Assembly: GCA_041821265.1 (NCBI GenBank)
Contig: JBGUEQ010000011.1
Location: forward strand, 1 to 64,000
DNA length: 64,000 nucleotides
Direction of reading: 5' to 3'
Source: Lachnotalea sp041821265
GTDB lineage: Bacteria; Bacillota; Clostridia; Lachnospirales; Lachnospiraceae
Shown here piece after piece: positions 44,717-53,395 of this stretch. The translations under genes and the position numbers were made by a program. The notes beneath the pieces were generated by a model that worked only from the letters and a program-made list of their open reading frames with translations, was not told the origin of the DNA and searched no databases. Position 1 is the stretch's first letter. Each line of letters opens with the position of its first letter.

Positions 44717-46141
44717 ATGAGTACACCAATTTATAATTTAGCATTTGATTTTGGAGCTTCAAGTGGAAGACTGATTTTAAGCAAGTTTGACGGAGGAAAA
44801 ATTGAATTAGAAGAGATTCATAGATTTACGAATGAGCCTGTTAGAACAGGTAAGAACTTCTATTGGGATACGTTTCGCTTATATCACGAATTAAAGAGTG
44901 GATTAAAGAAAGCAGCGGCTAAAAAAGTAAATATTACTAGTATGGCAATCGATACATGGGGTGTGGATTATGGCTTGATTGATAAAGAAGGTAATTTGAT
45001 TGGTAATCCTGTCAATTACAGAGATGATAGAACAATTGGAATTATTGACGAAGTAGATAAAATTGTACCTTTAAAAGAGGTTTATGCTTCAACAGGTATT
45101 CAGTTTATGAATTTTAATACGATATTTCAGTTTTGTGCAGATAAGAAGATGCGTTCTGAAATATATGAAAAAGCTGACAAATTTTTAATGATGCCAGATT
45201 TATTTAATTATTTTCTTACAGGTGAAATGTATAATGAATATACCAATGCAAGCACGGGTCAGCTACTAGATGCCAAGAAGAGAACTTGGGATGTCGATTT
45301 GTTAGGTAAGCTTGGATTACGAACTGACTTATTCTGTAAAATGATTATGCCAGGAACCATTGTTGGAGATTTAATAGAAGAAGTTGTGAAAGAAACAGGC
45401 CTTGAAGGAGTGAAAGTGATTGCAGTTGGAAGTCATGATACCGCATCGGCAGTAGCAGGAACTCCATTTGAAGAGGAGAATGCCGCATTTTTAAGTTGTG
45501 GAACATGGTCCTTATTAGGTATGGAAATTGATGAGCCAGTACTTACCGAAGAATCCTATCAATTTAATTATACCAATGAGGGTGGAGTTGAAGGTAAAAT
45601 CAGACTTCTTAAAAATATTAATGGACTTTGGATTATGCAAAATTTAAGAAGAAACTGGTGCGAATTTGAGGCAGAGGTTTCGTTCCCAGATATTATTCAT
45701 GCATCACGTGAAGCAAGAAATCAGAACTTTATCATTGACCCAAATGATCAACGATTTACAGCGCCATTTAATATGATGCAAGAAGTGATATCCTATTGTG
45801 AAGAACATGGACAAGGAACACCAGAGGGACTTGGAGAAATAGCAATGGCAATTTACAATGGTTTAACACAGGAATACAAGTCTACAGTGGCTAACCTTGA
45901 AGTGATAACGGGTAAGACAATACCGTGTATTAATATGGTTGGGGGAGGTATTCAAGATCAATTATTATGTGAATTAACGGCTCATGCTACTGGTAAAAAG
46001 GTAGTTGCAGGACCAATTGAAGGATCTGTGCTTGGTAATATAATTATGCAGCTCAAAGCAATTGGAGCAATTCATTCTCTTGAAGAAGGAAGAAAAATAA
46101 TAAAAGAATCTTTTGAACAAAAAATCCATATGCCCAAATAA
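44717..46141 (+). CDS. rhaB: Rhamnulokinase
   Basis: 474 residues, FGGY-family sugar kinase. LAFDFGASSGRLIL (phosphate loop), IDTWGVDYGLID (with catalytic Asp region), SHDTASAVAGTP and GTWSLLGME are the rhamnulokinase pattern; INMVGGGIQDQLLCELTA is the C-terminal adenosine site. It phosphorylates L-rhamnulose to rhamnulose-1-phosphate, substrate of the aldolase at 35223. AAAGGAGAAG precedes the ATG; 54 bp from the DeoR gene. The rhamnose isomerase that would supply rhamnulose is not in the window. Confidence 0.93.
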   Translation: MSTPIYNLAFDFGASSGRLILSKFDGGKIELEEIHRFTNEPVRTGKNFYWDTFRLYHELKSGLKKAAAKKVNITSMAIDTWGVDYGLIDKEGNLIGNPVNYRDDRTIGIIDEVDKIVPLKEVYASTGIQFMNFNTIFQFCADKKMRSEIYEKADKFLMMPDLFNYFLTGEMYNEYTNASTGQLLDAKKRTWDVDLLGKLGLRTDLFCKMIMPGTIVGDLIEEVVKETGLEGVKVIAVGSHDTASAVAGTPFEEENAAFLSCGTWSLLGMEIDEPVLTEESYQFNYTNEGGVEGKIRLLKNINGLWIMQNLRRNWCEFEAEVSFPDIIHASREARNQNFIIDPNDQRFTAPFNMMQEVISYCEEHGQGTPEGLGEIAMAIYNGLTQEYKSTVANLEVITGKTIPCINMVGGGIQDQLLCELTAHATGKKVVAGPIEGSVLGNIIMQLKAIGAIHSLEEGRKIIKESFEQKIHMPK

Positions 46142-46176
46142 GTAGTTTGGTGATACCAAATCAAGATATAATTTAA

Positions 46177-46268
46177 AATAAAAGAGTATATATTACTTTG
46201 AAATTTTCGCAAATTTAAAATTCTAAATGATGCGAAATTCTCTTAGGTAAATATACTCTTTTTATTAT
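46177..46268 (+). terminator. Terminator-like long hairpin after rhaB
   Basis: AATAAAAGAGTATAT (46177-46191) pairs with ATATACTCTTTTTATT (46251-46266), with an inner GAAATTTTCGCA/TGCGAAATTC stem. Convergent genes (rhaB and tetR) flank it, so it may work in both directions. Confidence 0.7.
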
Positions 46269-46340
46269 GCTTTTGTAAATTCCACATGAATACCTTTTCT
46301 TAATGCTAAGGAAACTGTGTTCTCAAATCAATTTAGTATT

Positions 46341-46940
46341 CTATTCTTGGTGAGAATGTATGATATAACGTATTGTGTCATACAAATGAGGCTTTAATAC
46401 TTCGATTTTTACGGGCTCATTATATAGAATGGCACTATAACAAGTTGAGTCAACTAATTCAATAATTAAAAATAACATAATTTCAGGATCTATAAAAACA
46501 GATCCGGAATATTCTATCATATCTAAATATACTTTATAAAAATTAATATCGGTATCTAATACTGGATTAGTAAGAGCATTCTTAAAAACTCCCCAACTTA
46601 AATTTTTAGATAAAAAGGTAAGTAGAGATTTATTCACGCTTAATTCATCTATAATAAAGTCCACCAAAAATATAATGCGATCGTCAAATGCTTCGATTTT
46701 ATTTAGAAGCACCGCATCAAATGCCTTTGAAAAAAGTTGGCTTGATTTATGAGATATGAGCTTATTCTTTATATCGTATTTATCTTTAAAATACAAGTAA
46801 AAAGTACCTTTAGCAACACCAGCATTTTGAACAATATCAGAAATTGTTGTTTTGTTAATCCCTTGTGAAATAAATAAATCAAATGCTGTGTTTAAAAGTG
46901 AGTCTTTCTTTAGTTTTTTATTTAAATCTAATTTTCCCAT
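46341..46940 (-). CDS. TetR/AcrR-family transcriptional regulator
   Basis: 199 residues. N-terminal helix-turn-helix (LLNTAFDLFISQGINKTTISDIVQNAGVAKGTFYLYFKDKYDI) and a C-terminal ligand-binding helical domain unlike any family I recognise. Divergent from an MMPL exporter; three copies of the TGAC-N5-GTCA site lie in the intergenic region, one next to its own start, so it should repress both itself and the exporter. Confidence 0.92.
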   Translation of the reverse strand: MGKLDLNKKLKKDSLLNTAFDLFISQGINKTTISDIVQNAGVAKGTFYLYFKDKYDIKNKLISHKSSQLFSKAFDAVLLNKIEAFDDRIIFLVDFIIDELSVNKSLLTFLSKNLSWGVFKNALTNPVLDTDINFYKVYLDMIEYSGSVFIDPEIMLFLIIELVDSTCYSAILYNEPVKIEVLKPHLYDTIRYIIHSHQE

Positions 46941-46997
46941 GAATGAAATCCTTTCAAGAGCTTGGTTAATAACTAATCTTAATTATATATGAAAAAA

Positions 46998-47010
46998 TGA
47001 CCAAAAGTCA
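46998..47010. promoter_or_regulatory. TetR operator copy 1 (tetR side)
   Basis: TGACCAAAAGTCA, TGAC-N5-GTCA, 58 bp upstream of the tetR start. Shares its outer TGAC/GTCA half-sites with the two exporter-side copies. Confidence 0.65.
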
Positions 47011-47100
47011 ATGAAATTTGTAGAAAAAAATTTGAAAATATATAACAAATAAAAAAATATTTATATTAAATAAAAAAATGAAAATATATGTAAATAGATA

Positions 47101-47160
47101 TTGACTAATGGTCATTTTAGGAGTATAAATATAAGTGCAGAAACAAATGACCATTAGTCA
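47101..47160 (+). promoter_or_regulatory. Exporter promoter with two TetR operators
   Basis: TTGACT (47101-47106) and TATAAA (47124-47129) are 17 bp apart. Operator TGACTAATGGTCA (47102-47114) covers the -35, and its reverse complement TGACCATTAGTCA (47148-47160) lies just past the start point. Extending outward, the two form a perfect 16-bp inverted repeat (47102-47117/47145-47160). Bound TetR would block RNA polymerase. Confidence 0.8.
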
Positions 47161-47221
47161 TTTGAAATCAAAGGAAGTTCTATTAGGTTCTTTCTACATA
47201 ATAAAAATAGGAGTGAGTTAT

Positions 47222-49321
47222 ATGATTAAGTTTGGTAAGAAGGTTGTAAAATTTAGAATTCCAATTTTTATAATTAGTATTCTATTATTAATACCTTCAG
47301 CAATTGGTTACATCAATACAGGAATTAATTATGATTTGTTATCATACTTGCCTAAGGATATTGAAACAATGAAAGGGCAAGATATCTTAGTTGATGAGTT
47401 TGGAACAGGGGCATTTTCATTTCTAATTGTTGAAAATGAAGACATGAAGGAAGTATCTAAAATTAAAGAACAAGTAGAGCAAGTTGATCATGTGGAAAAA
47501 GTATTATGGTATGATTCACTCGCTGATATATCCGTACCAATGGATATATTACCCTCTAAAGTAAAAGAGGCATTTAACTCGGAAGATTCTACTATGATGG
47601 CAATTATATTTGATGATACCACGTCAGCAGATGGAACAATGGAAGCAATCGAAAACATTAGAGCAATACTAGATGACAATAGTTATTTAAGTGGAATGTC
47701 TCCAGTCGTTACAGACACAAAGTTTTTATCTGAAACGGAAACGCCAATCTATGTATTAATTGCAGCGGTACTTTCCTGCTTAGTACTATCCTTAACAATG
47801 GATTCGTTTTTAGTACCAATTCTTTTTATGCTCAGTATTGGGTTGTCAATTATTTATAACTTAGGAAGTAATGTGGTTTTGGGGGAAATATCATATATCA
47901 CACAAGCGTTAGTGGCGGTACTACAACTTGGAGTAACTATGGATTATGCTATATTCTTGTGGCACAGTTATGAAGAGCAACAAGAAAGATTTCATGGTGA
48001 TAAAAACAGAGCCATGGCACATGCTATTTCAAGTACGATATCTTCTGTAGTTGGTAGCTCGGTTACAACTGTCGCGGGATTTTTAGCACTATGTTTTATG
48101 AGTTTCACATTAGGGTTAGATCTTGGTGTTGTAATGGCAAAAGGAGTTGTTTTCGGTGTTATTACCTGCGTAACTGTATTACCTTCTACCATACTTATAT
48201 TTGACAAGGCAATTGAAAAAAGTAGGCACAAAACATTAATGCCAGAGTTACATGGTCTTTCTGAATTTGTTATAAAACATTATAGAGTTTTTGCATTGAT
48301 ATTTGTTGTTGTTATGATTCCGGCAGCTTATGGAAATAGCAAAACACCTGTTTATTATAATATTTCAGACACGTTACCAGCAACACTTGATAGCGTAAAA
48401 GCAAATATGAAACTAGAAGAAAATTACAGCATGAATTCCACTCATATGGTATTACTTAGCAGCTCAGTAGATGCAAAGCAAGTACGTGCGATGGTGAAGA
48501 AAATGGAAGCTGTGGATGGGGTAGAATGGGTACTTGGATCTGAATCGTTATTTGGTCCAGCAATACCAGAAAGTTTAATTCCAGATGATTTAGAAAATGA
48601 ACTTAAGAATGATAAATATCAAATATTTTTAGTGAGTTCTCAATATAAAGTGGCCTCTGATGAAGTGAATAATCAGTGTACGGAGTTAAACACAATTATA
48701 AAAAATTATGACTCAGCAGGAATGCTTGTTGGAGAAGCTCCATGTACGAAGGATTTAATTACAATTACAGCAAAAGATTTTAAAACAGTTAGTATTGTTT
48801 CGATTTTAGCTATCTTCGTAATTATAGCAATTGTATTTAAATCAGCATCCTTACCAATTTTATTAGTAGCAGTAATTGAATTTGCAATATTTGTTAATAT
48901 GGGAATTCCATACTATACAAATACTACCTTACCATTTATTGCATCTGTAGTAATTGGAACGATTCAGTTAGGTGCAACCGTAGATTATGCGATATTAATG
49001 ACTACAAGATATCAAAAAGAACGATCAAGTGGTAAATCAAAACTGGATTCAGTTACAATAGCACATAGTACTTCAATTAAATCGGTAATAGGAAGTGCGC
49101 TAAGTTTCTTTGCAGCAACATTTGGAGTTGGTCTTTATTCAACAATTGATATGATTAGCTCATTATGTTCATTGATGGCGCGTGGAGCAATTATTAGTAT
49201 GTTTGTAGTAATATTTATGTTACCTACTATGTTCATGATATTTGATAAAGTAATATGTGCGACTAGTCTAGGATTTAGAATAAAAAATAGCAATGCGAAT
49301 GATATAGTAGTGAATCAATAA
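47222..49321 (+). CDS. MMPL/RND-family exporter
   Basis: About 699 residues from the ATG at 47222 (AGGAGTG upstream); the longer frame from 47135 covers operator 2 and is not a credible start. Twelve expected membrane segments in two repeats, each with an extracytoplasmic loop (about 45-190 and 395-530). LGVTMDYAIFLWHSYEEQ and LGATVDYAILMTTRYQKE are the paired segment-4/10 motifs carrying the proton-relay Asp. Exports lipids, peptides or drugs; substrate unknown. Under TetR control and followed by a secreted partner protein. Confidence 0.9.
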   Translation: MIKFGKKVVKFRIPIFIISILLLIPSAIGYINTGINYDLLSYLPKDIETMKGQDILVDEFGTGAFSFLIVENEDMKEVSKIKEQVEQVDHVEKVLWYDSLADISVPMDILPSKVKEAFNSEDSTMMAIIFDDTTSADGTMEAIENIRAILDDNSYLSGMSPVVTDTKFLSETETPIYVLIAAVLSCLVLSLTMDSFLVPILFMLSIGLSIIYNLGSNVVLGEISYITQALVAVLQLGVTMDYAIFLWHSYEEQQERFHGDKNRAMAHAISSTISSVVGSSVTTVAGFLALCFMSFTLGLDLGVVMAKGVVFGVITCVTVLPSTILIFDKAIEKSRHKTLMPELHGLSEFVIKHYRVFALIFVVVMIPAAYGNSKTPVYYNISDTLPATLDSVKANMKLEENYSMNSTHMVLLSSSVDAKQVRAMVKKMEAVDGVEWVLGSESLFGPAIPESLIPDDLENELKNDKYQIFLVSSQYKVASDEVNNQCTELNTIIKNYDSAGMLVGEAPCTKDLITITAKDFKTVSIVSILAIFVIIAIVFKSASLPILLVAVIEFAIFVNMGIPYYTNTTLPFIASVVIGTIQLGATVDYAILMTTRYQKERSSGKSKLDSVTIAHSTSIKSVIGSALSFFAATFGVGLYSTIDMISSLCSLMARGAIISMFVVIFMLPTMFMIFDKVICATSLGFRIKNSNANDIVVNQ

Positions 49322-49339
49322 TTTGAGGAGGAGTTCATC

Positions 49340-51529
49340 ATGAATATGAATAAAAAAAGAATTAAATTAACCGTTGCAGCAACCGCGATTTCTATCACTG
49401 CCGTAGGTTGTCTTATAAATGTATATGCATCAAATGATTCTGAAAACAAAGAAAACAGTGCAGTAGAGGCATCTGCGACCACAACTAAAAGTGCAGCGGA
49501 TGCAGCAGATAATGATGTTGTAAACGCAGTGGAAAAAGTATCAGGTGCTACAGAGGCGAATGCGGATAAGAACGAAACGGTATATGTAACTTCTGAGGCT
49601 AATGGTAATACCAAAAGCGTGATAGTAAGTGATTGGTTGAAAAATTCAACTAATTCAGGTGCGATTGTAGATGCATCAAACCTTAGTAACATTGAAAATG
49701 TAAAAGGATATGAGACATATACTACAAATAGCGATGGAACAATTACCTGGGCTAGCGATGGATCAGATATTTATTATCAAGGAGAAACATCAAAAGATTT
49801 ACCAGTGGATATGAAAGTAACTTATTATTTAGATGATCAGGAGGTTTTACCAGCAGCATTAGCCGGTAAAAGTGGAAAGGTTAAAATACGTTTTGATTAT
49901 ACAAACAATTCAGTAAATACCGTCAAAATTAATGATGAAGATGTTACTATTTATACCCCATTTACAATGATTACAGGAATGATTTTACCATCAGAAAATT
50001 TTACAAATGTTACAGTATCTAGTGGGAAAATTATTTCGGATGGAAATAATGAAGTTGTAGTTGGTATGGCAATTCCAGGGTTAAAAGAAAGTTTGGATTT
50101 GGCAAACAAAGACGTAGATATTGATATGCCAGACTATTTTGAAGTAACTGCAGATGTAACGGATTTTTCACTATCCATGACAGCTACAGTAGCAACAGCA
50201 GATATACTATCAGATTTTGATATAAATGGAATTGAAGATTTTGATGATTTGGAAACTTCGATGAATGATCTAACAGATGCATCTAAGAAATTAGTAGATG
50301 GAACCGTTGAGTTGGCAGATGGCGTTACTACATTAAAGGATGGTACGACTAGTCTTCGAGAAGGAGCTGAAACATTAGATGGTAAATCAGGCGAATTGAT
50401 GGATGGAATGAGTACGCTAGCAAGTGGTGCGACTGAATTAAATGAAGGCGCAGATGAGTTGGCAGAGGGAAGCGATAGCCTAGAAGCAGGTGCTAAGAAG
50501 CTTGATAAGAGTACAGGAACCTTAGTAGATGGTATTAATGATACCAAGACAGGAGCAGATACGTTAGTGTCAAGTTATGCAGGTGCTATTGATGGTGCGA
50601 ATCAAATCGCAGCAGGGCTTACCTCTTTGAATGAAGGGGCAACGCAAATGCAAAGTGGAGTCAGTAGTATGGGAGATAGTCTTACCGCTTCGATTACAGA
50701 ATATACAAATAGCATTCAAGAAGCAGAAGCTGGAATTAGTGCGGCAGAACAAGAAAAGAGTGCACTACAAGATAGTGAGTCCCAATTAATTGCAGGAATC
50801 AAACAAACGATTGCAGCAGGTGGAGATTCAACAGATTTAGAATCGCAATTGGCTCAGGTACAGGCAGGAATTGCACAATATGATGCAGGAATTACTGATG
50901 CATATAATTTAAAAGGGCAAGCAGAAGGTGCAGTTGCAGCGCTTACACAGATTCAAGGTCAAATGGCAAGTTCAGGGCTTGCAGATGGAGTAACCGCATT
51001 AGCAAGTGGCTCTAGTAATTTGTTGACAGGTGCAAATTCACTTTCGCAAGGACTGGGAAGTTTGTATGAGGGAACACAATCGATACAATCCGCATTAGGC
51101 CAACTAGCAGAAGGTGGGACAAAATTAAAAGACGGAACAAGTTCCTTATATGATGGAGCGGCAGCAGTAAATACTGGAGTCAGTAAAATTGATGCAGCAA
51201 CAGGTGAATTGGCATCAGGAACAGCAACCTTGTATGATGGTGGAGTAGCGTATACGGATGGTGTTTCACAGTTAAAAGATGGTGGGATTGAATTAGATGA
51301 TGGAGTAACAAAGTTAAAAGATGGTGCTACAGATTTAAAGGATGGAATGTCGAAATTTGATGATGAAGGAATAACAAAGTTATCAGATGCTTATAATGGT
51401 GATATTAAACCATTAAAAGATAGAATCACTGCAGTAAAAGATGCAGGAGATAACTATGGTATTTTCTCAAAGCTAAATGATGGAATGACAGGTAGTGTTA
51501 AATTTGTATACACTACCGATGGAATTTAA
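49340..51529 (+). CDS. Secreted repeat-rich partner of the MMPL exporter (YhgE/X57-like)
   Basis: 729 residues. A signal peptide (about 1-31, NVYA/SND cleavage likely) is followed by an acidic linker, a beta-rich domain (about 110-310), then a long repeat region (about 315-700) of seven-residue units of the type L-x-D/E-G-A/T-x-x (LADGVTTLKDGTTSLREGA; LKDGTSSLYDGAAAVNTG), interrupted at about 455-540 by a charged coiled coil. Such repeats occur in extracellular parts of YhgE/Pip-type proteins next to MMPL transporters. No C-terminal membrane segment is seen. It may extend the transporter through the cell wall. GAGGAGG precedes the ATG. Confidence 0.8.
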   Translation: MNMNKKRIKLTVAATAISITAVGCLINVYASNDSENKENSAVEASATTTKSAADAADNDVVNAVEKVSGATEANADKNETVYVTSEANGNTKSVIVSDWLKNSTNSGAIVDASNLSNIENVKGYETYTTNSDGTITWASDGSDIYYQGETSKDLPVDMKVTYYLDDQEVLPAALAGKSGKVKIRFDYTNNSVNTVKINDEDVTIYTPFTMITGMILPSENFTNVTVSSGKIISDGNNEVVVGMAIPGLKESLDLANKDVDIDMPDYFEVTADVTDFSLSMTATVATADILSDFDINGIEDFDDLETSMNDLTDASKKLVDGTVELADGVTTLKDGTTSLREGAETLDGKSGELMDGMSTLASGATELNEGADELAEGSDSLEAGAKKLDKSTGTLVDGINDTKTGADTLVSSYAGAIDGANQIAAGLTSLNEGATQMQSGVSSMGDSLTASITEYTNSIQEAEAGISAAEQEKSALQDSESQLIAGIKQTIAAGGDSTDLESQLAQVQAGIAQYDAGITDAYNLKGQAEGAVAALTQIQGQMASSGLADGVTALASGSSNLLTGANSLSQGLGSLYEGTQSIQSALGQLAEGGTKLKDGTSSLYDGAAAVNTGVSKIDAATGELASGTATLYDGGVAYTDGVSQLKDGGIELDDGVTKLKDGATDLKDGMSKFDDEGITKLSDAYNGDIKPLKDRITAVKDAGDNYGIFSKLNDGMTGSVKFVYTTDGI

Positions 51530-51558
51530 ACTTACAACTAGAAAGAGTGTGAACCTCG

Positions 51559-51604
51559 AACAAAATCATAACGCTGCCTTGTGGTAGCGTTATGATTTTG
51601 TTTT
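51559..51604 (+). terminator. Strong intrinsic terminator of the exporter operon
   Basis: AACAAAATCATAACGCT (51559-51575) pairs perfectly over 17 bp with AGCGTTATGATTTTGTT (51586-51602), followed by TT. Confidence 0.92.
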
Positions 51605-51607
51605 AAT

Positions 51608-51636
51608 GTAATTATTCAGTACCTTCATAGTTGCGT
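51608..51636. repeat. Solo end of the dispersed repeat family
   Basis: GTAATTATTCAGTACCTTCATAGTT matches the reverse complement of 3469-3494 with one change. Only one end is present, just after the exporter terminator. Confidence 0.65.
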
Positions 51637-51661
51637 TTTAATTTACAAAAACAAGTTTTAC

Positions 51662-51689
51662 TTAACCATCAATTAACTAATAATTTACA
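51662..51689 (+). promoter_or_regulatory. Pho-box-like direct repeats upstream of the ugp operon
   Basis: Three hexamers in one phase of 11 bp: TTAACC (51662-51667), TTAACT (51673-51678), TTTACA (51684-51689). This fits the PhoP/PhoB recognition pattern TT(A/T)ACA-N5-TT(A/T)ACA. It lies about 95 bp before the first gene. Regulation by the PhoB/PhoR pair at 62575-64000 is inferred. Confidence 0.65.
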
Positions 51690-51781
51690 CGTATGTGATA
51701 GATACCGTTTTCTATTCGTTGTAAGATATAGGAAATTAGTGAAAAATTTATAACGCAAATGATTCACTTAGGAGGTGCAAT

Positions 51782-52135
51782 ATGTCTGATTTATTATTAA
51801 AAAATAACGACAAAATAAGTTTGAATAGTATATCAAAAGCAGGTGATTTTTATTTAGAGATGGCTAATCAGAGTTTTAACACAATTGATAATATAGAAGG
51901 AAATGATGCATTACCAACATTACAAATGGCCATAGACATAGAGGGTGTGTCAGAAGGACAAGATTGGACAAAGTTTAATTTTGTTGATGTGGCTGAATCA
52001 AATCTAAGAAAAATATCCAAAAATGAAATTGAGGAAAGAGCAAAATTGATCTATGACAGTGGAACTCGTTTTATGATTCAGGCAGGGTGGAGATATCCAA
52101 TCAAAGAACCTATATATGAAGAAGAGCTTGATTGA
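51782..52135 (+). CDS. Unrecognised 117-residue protein with a UgpB-like tail
   Basis: No signal peptide and no domain I recognise in the first 85 residues (acidic, LPTLQMAIDIEGVSEGQDWTK). Residues about 88-105 (YDSGTRFMIQAGWRYPI) match the binding protein UgpB of the same operon at 11 of 17 positions (YDIGTRFMIDSGWVVPM), and the DNA matches too. It has a strong AGGAGGTG site and is the first gene after the Pho-box-like repeats, 25 bp before ugpC. It could be an antisense-free regulator or adaptor, or the product of a partial duplication fused to another coding piece. Function unknown. Confidence 0.65.
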   Translation: MSDLLLKNNDKISLNSISKAGDFYLEMANQSFNTIDNIEGNDALPTLQMAIDIEGVSEGQDWTKFNFVDVAESNLRKISKNEIEERAKLIYDSGTRFMIQAGWRYPIKEPIYEEELD

Positions 52136-52160
52136 AAAATAGTTGGAGTGGGAGGCCTAG

Positions 52161-53300
52161 ATGTCTACATTAGAATTGAAAAATATTAATAAGATATATG
52201 AAAACGGAGTGGCAGCTGTAAGAGATTTTAATCTTGAGGTAAAAGATAAAGAATTTATTATTTTTGTAGGACCATCAGGATGTGGTAAATCAACTACACT
52301 TCGAATGATAGCAGGTCTTGAAGAAATATCAGAGGGAGAGCTTTGGATAGATAATAGCTTAGTCAATTATGTTGAGACCAAGGATAGAGATTTAGCAATG
52401 GTATTCCAAAATTATGCATTATATCCATATATGACAGTATATGAGAATCTAGCATTTTCATTAAGAGTTCGCAAACTACCGAAGAAAGAAATCGATGAAA
52501 AAGTAAGAAAAACAGCTAAAATTTTACAAATTGAAGAATTATTGTTTCGAAAACCAAAAGCATTATCAGGTGGACAAAAACAAAGAGTTGCTATTGGTAG
52601 CGCAATTGTTAGAGAACCTAAATTATTTCTTATGGATGAGCCATTATCTAATTTAGATGCAAAACTAAGAGCGCAGATGAGGGTTGAAATTGCCAAGTTA
52701 CATAAAGAATTAAGTACAACAATTATCTACGTTACGCATGATCAAACGGAAGCGATGACGTTAGGTACTAAAATTGTAGTGATGAAAGATGGAATTGTGC
52801 AACAGATTGCGCAGCCCAAAGATTTGTATGAAAATCCAATTAATAAATTTGTGGCAGGCTTCATTGGAGCACCTGCAATGAATTTTATAGATGCCGTGGT
52901 TAGAGTTAGGTATAGAGAATTATATTTAGAAGTGTTGGATCAAGAAATACAAATCAATGACTTCCTGAGTCGTGAATTTTATGCAAAAGGATATGTGAAT
53001 GAAAAAATAGTGATTGGAATTAGACCGGAAGATATTTCGTTTCTAACAAAAGAAGAACAGGATGTTTCTCAAGATAGTATCATTACGGTTGTTCCAGATC
53101 TGCGAGAATTACTTGGAGCAGAAGCAAATATTTATTTCAAATTAGCAAATAAAACATTTTGTGCGGTTGTACCAGCAGACAATAATATTAAGCTAAATGA
53201 ACCAACGCAATTGGTAATGAAACAAAATAAAATGCTTTTTTTTGATGTTACTACAGAAGAAAATATTTTTTCTATTCAAAAAAACAAAAACTTTGCTTAG
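52161..53300 (+). CDS. ugpC: ABC transporter ATP-binding protein (UgpC/MalK type)
   Basis: 379 residues. ATPase domain 1 to about 235 with Walker A GPSGCGKSTT, signature LSGGQKQRVAIG, Walker B LFLMDEPLSNLDA and H-loop VTHDQTEA; a C-terminal OB-type regulatory domain (about 240-370) with IGIRPEDISF, typical of CUT1 ATPases. Drives uptake of sn-glycerol-3-phosphate or its diesters together with the next three genes. The phosphodiesterase at the operon end supports the substrate call. Confidence 0.9.
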   Translation: MSTLELKNINKIYENGVAAVRDFNLEVKDKEFIIFVGPSGCGKSTTLRMIAGLEEISEGELWIDNSLVNYVETKDRDLAMVFQNYALYPYMTVYENLAFSLRVRKLPKKEIDEKVRKTAKILQIEELLFRKPKALSGGQKQRVAIGSAIVREPKLFLMDEPLSNLDAKLRAQMRVEIAKLHKELSTTIIYVTHDQTEAMTLGTKIVVMKDGIVQQIAQPKDLYENPINKFVAGFIGAPAMNFIDAVVRVRYRELYLEVLDQEIQINDFLSREFYAKGYVNEKIVIGIRPEDISFLTKEEQDVSQDSIITVVPDLRELLGAEANIYFKLANKTFCAVVPADNNIKLNEPTQLVMKQNKMLFFDVTTEENIFSIQKNKNFA

Positions 53301-53395
53301 CACATTCTAAGTTGTTGAAAAAATAGCACGCATTTTATCTGTCAAATGAATACATTTAGTTTATTGATTTTGCTAGTTTAAAATTGGAGGAAGTA

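Noticed and set aside
46269..46337. Short minus-strand frame ending VSLALRKGIHVEFTKA
   Set aside because: About 20 codons, gene-like in composition and possibly a C-terminal remnant, but I could not assign it to any family.
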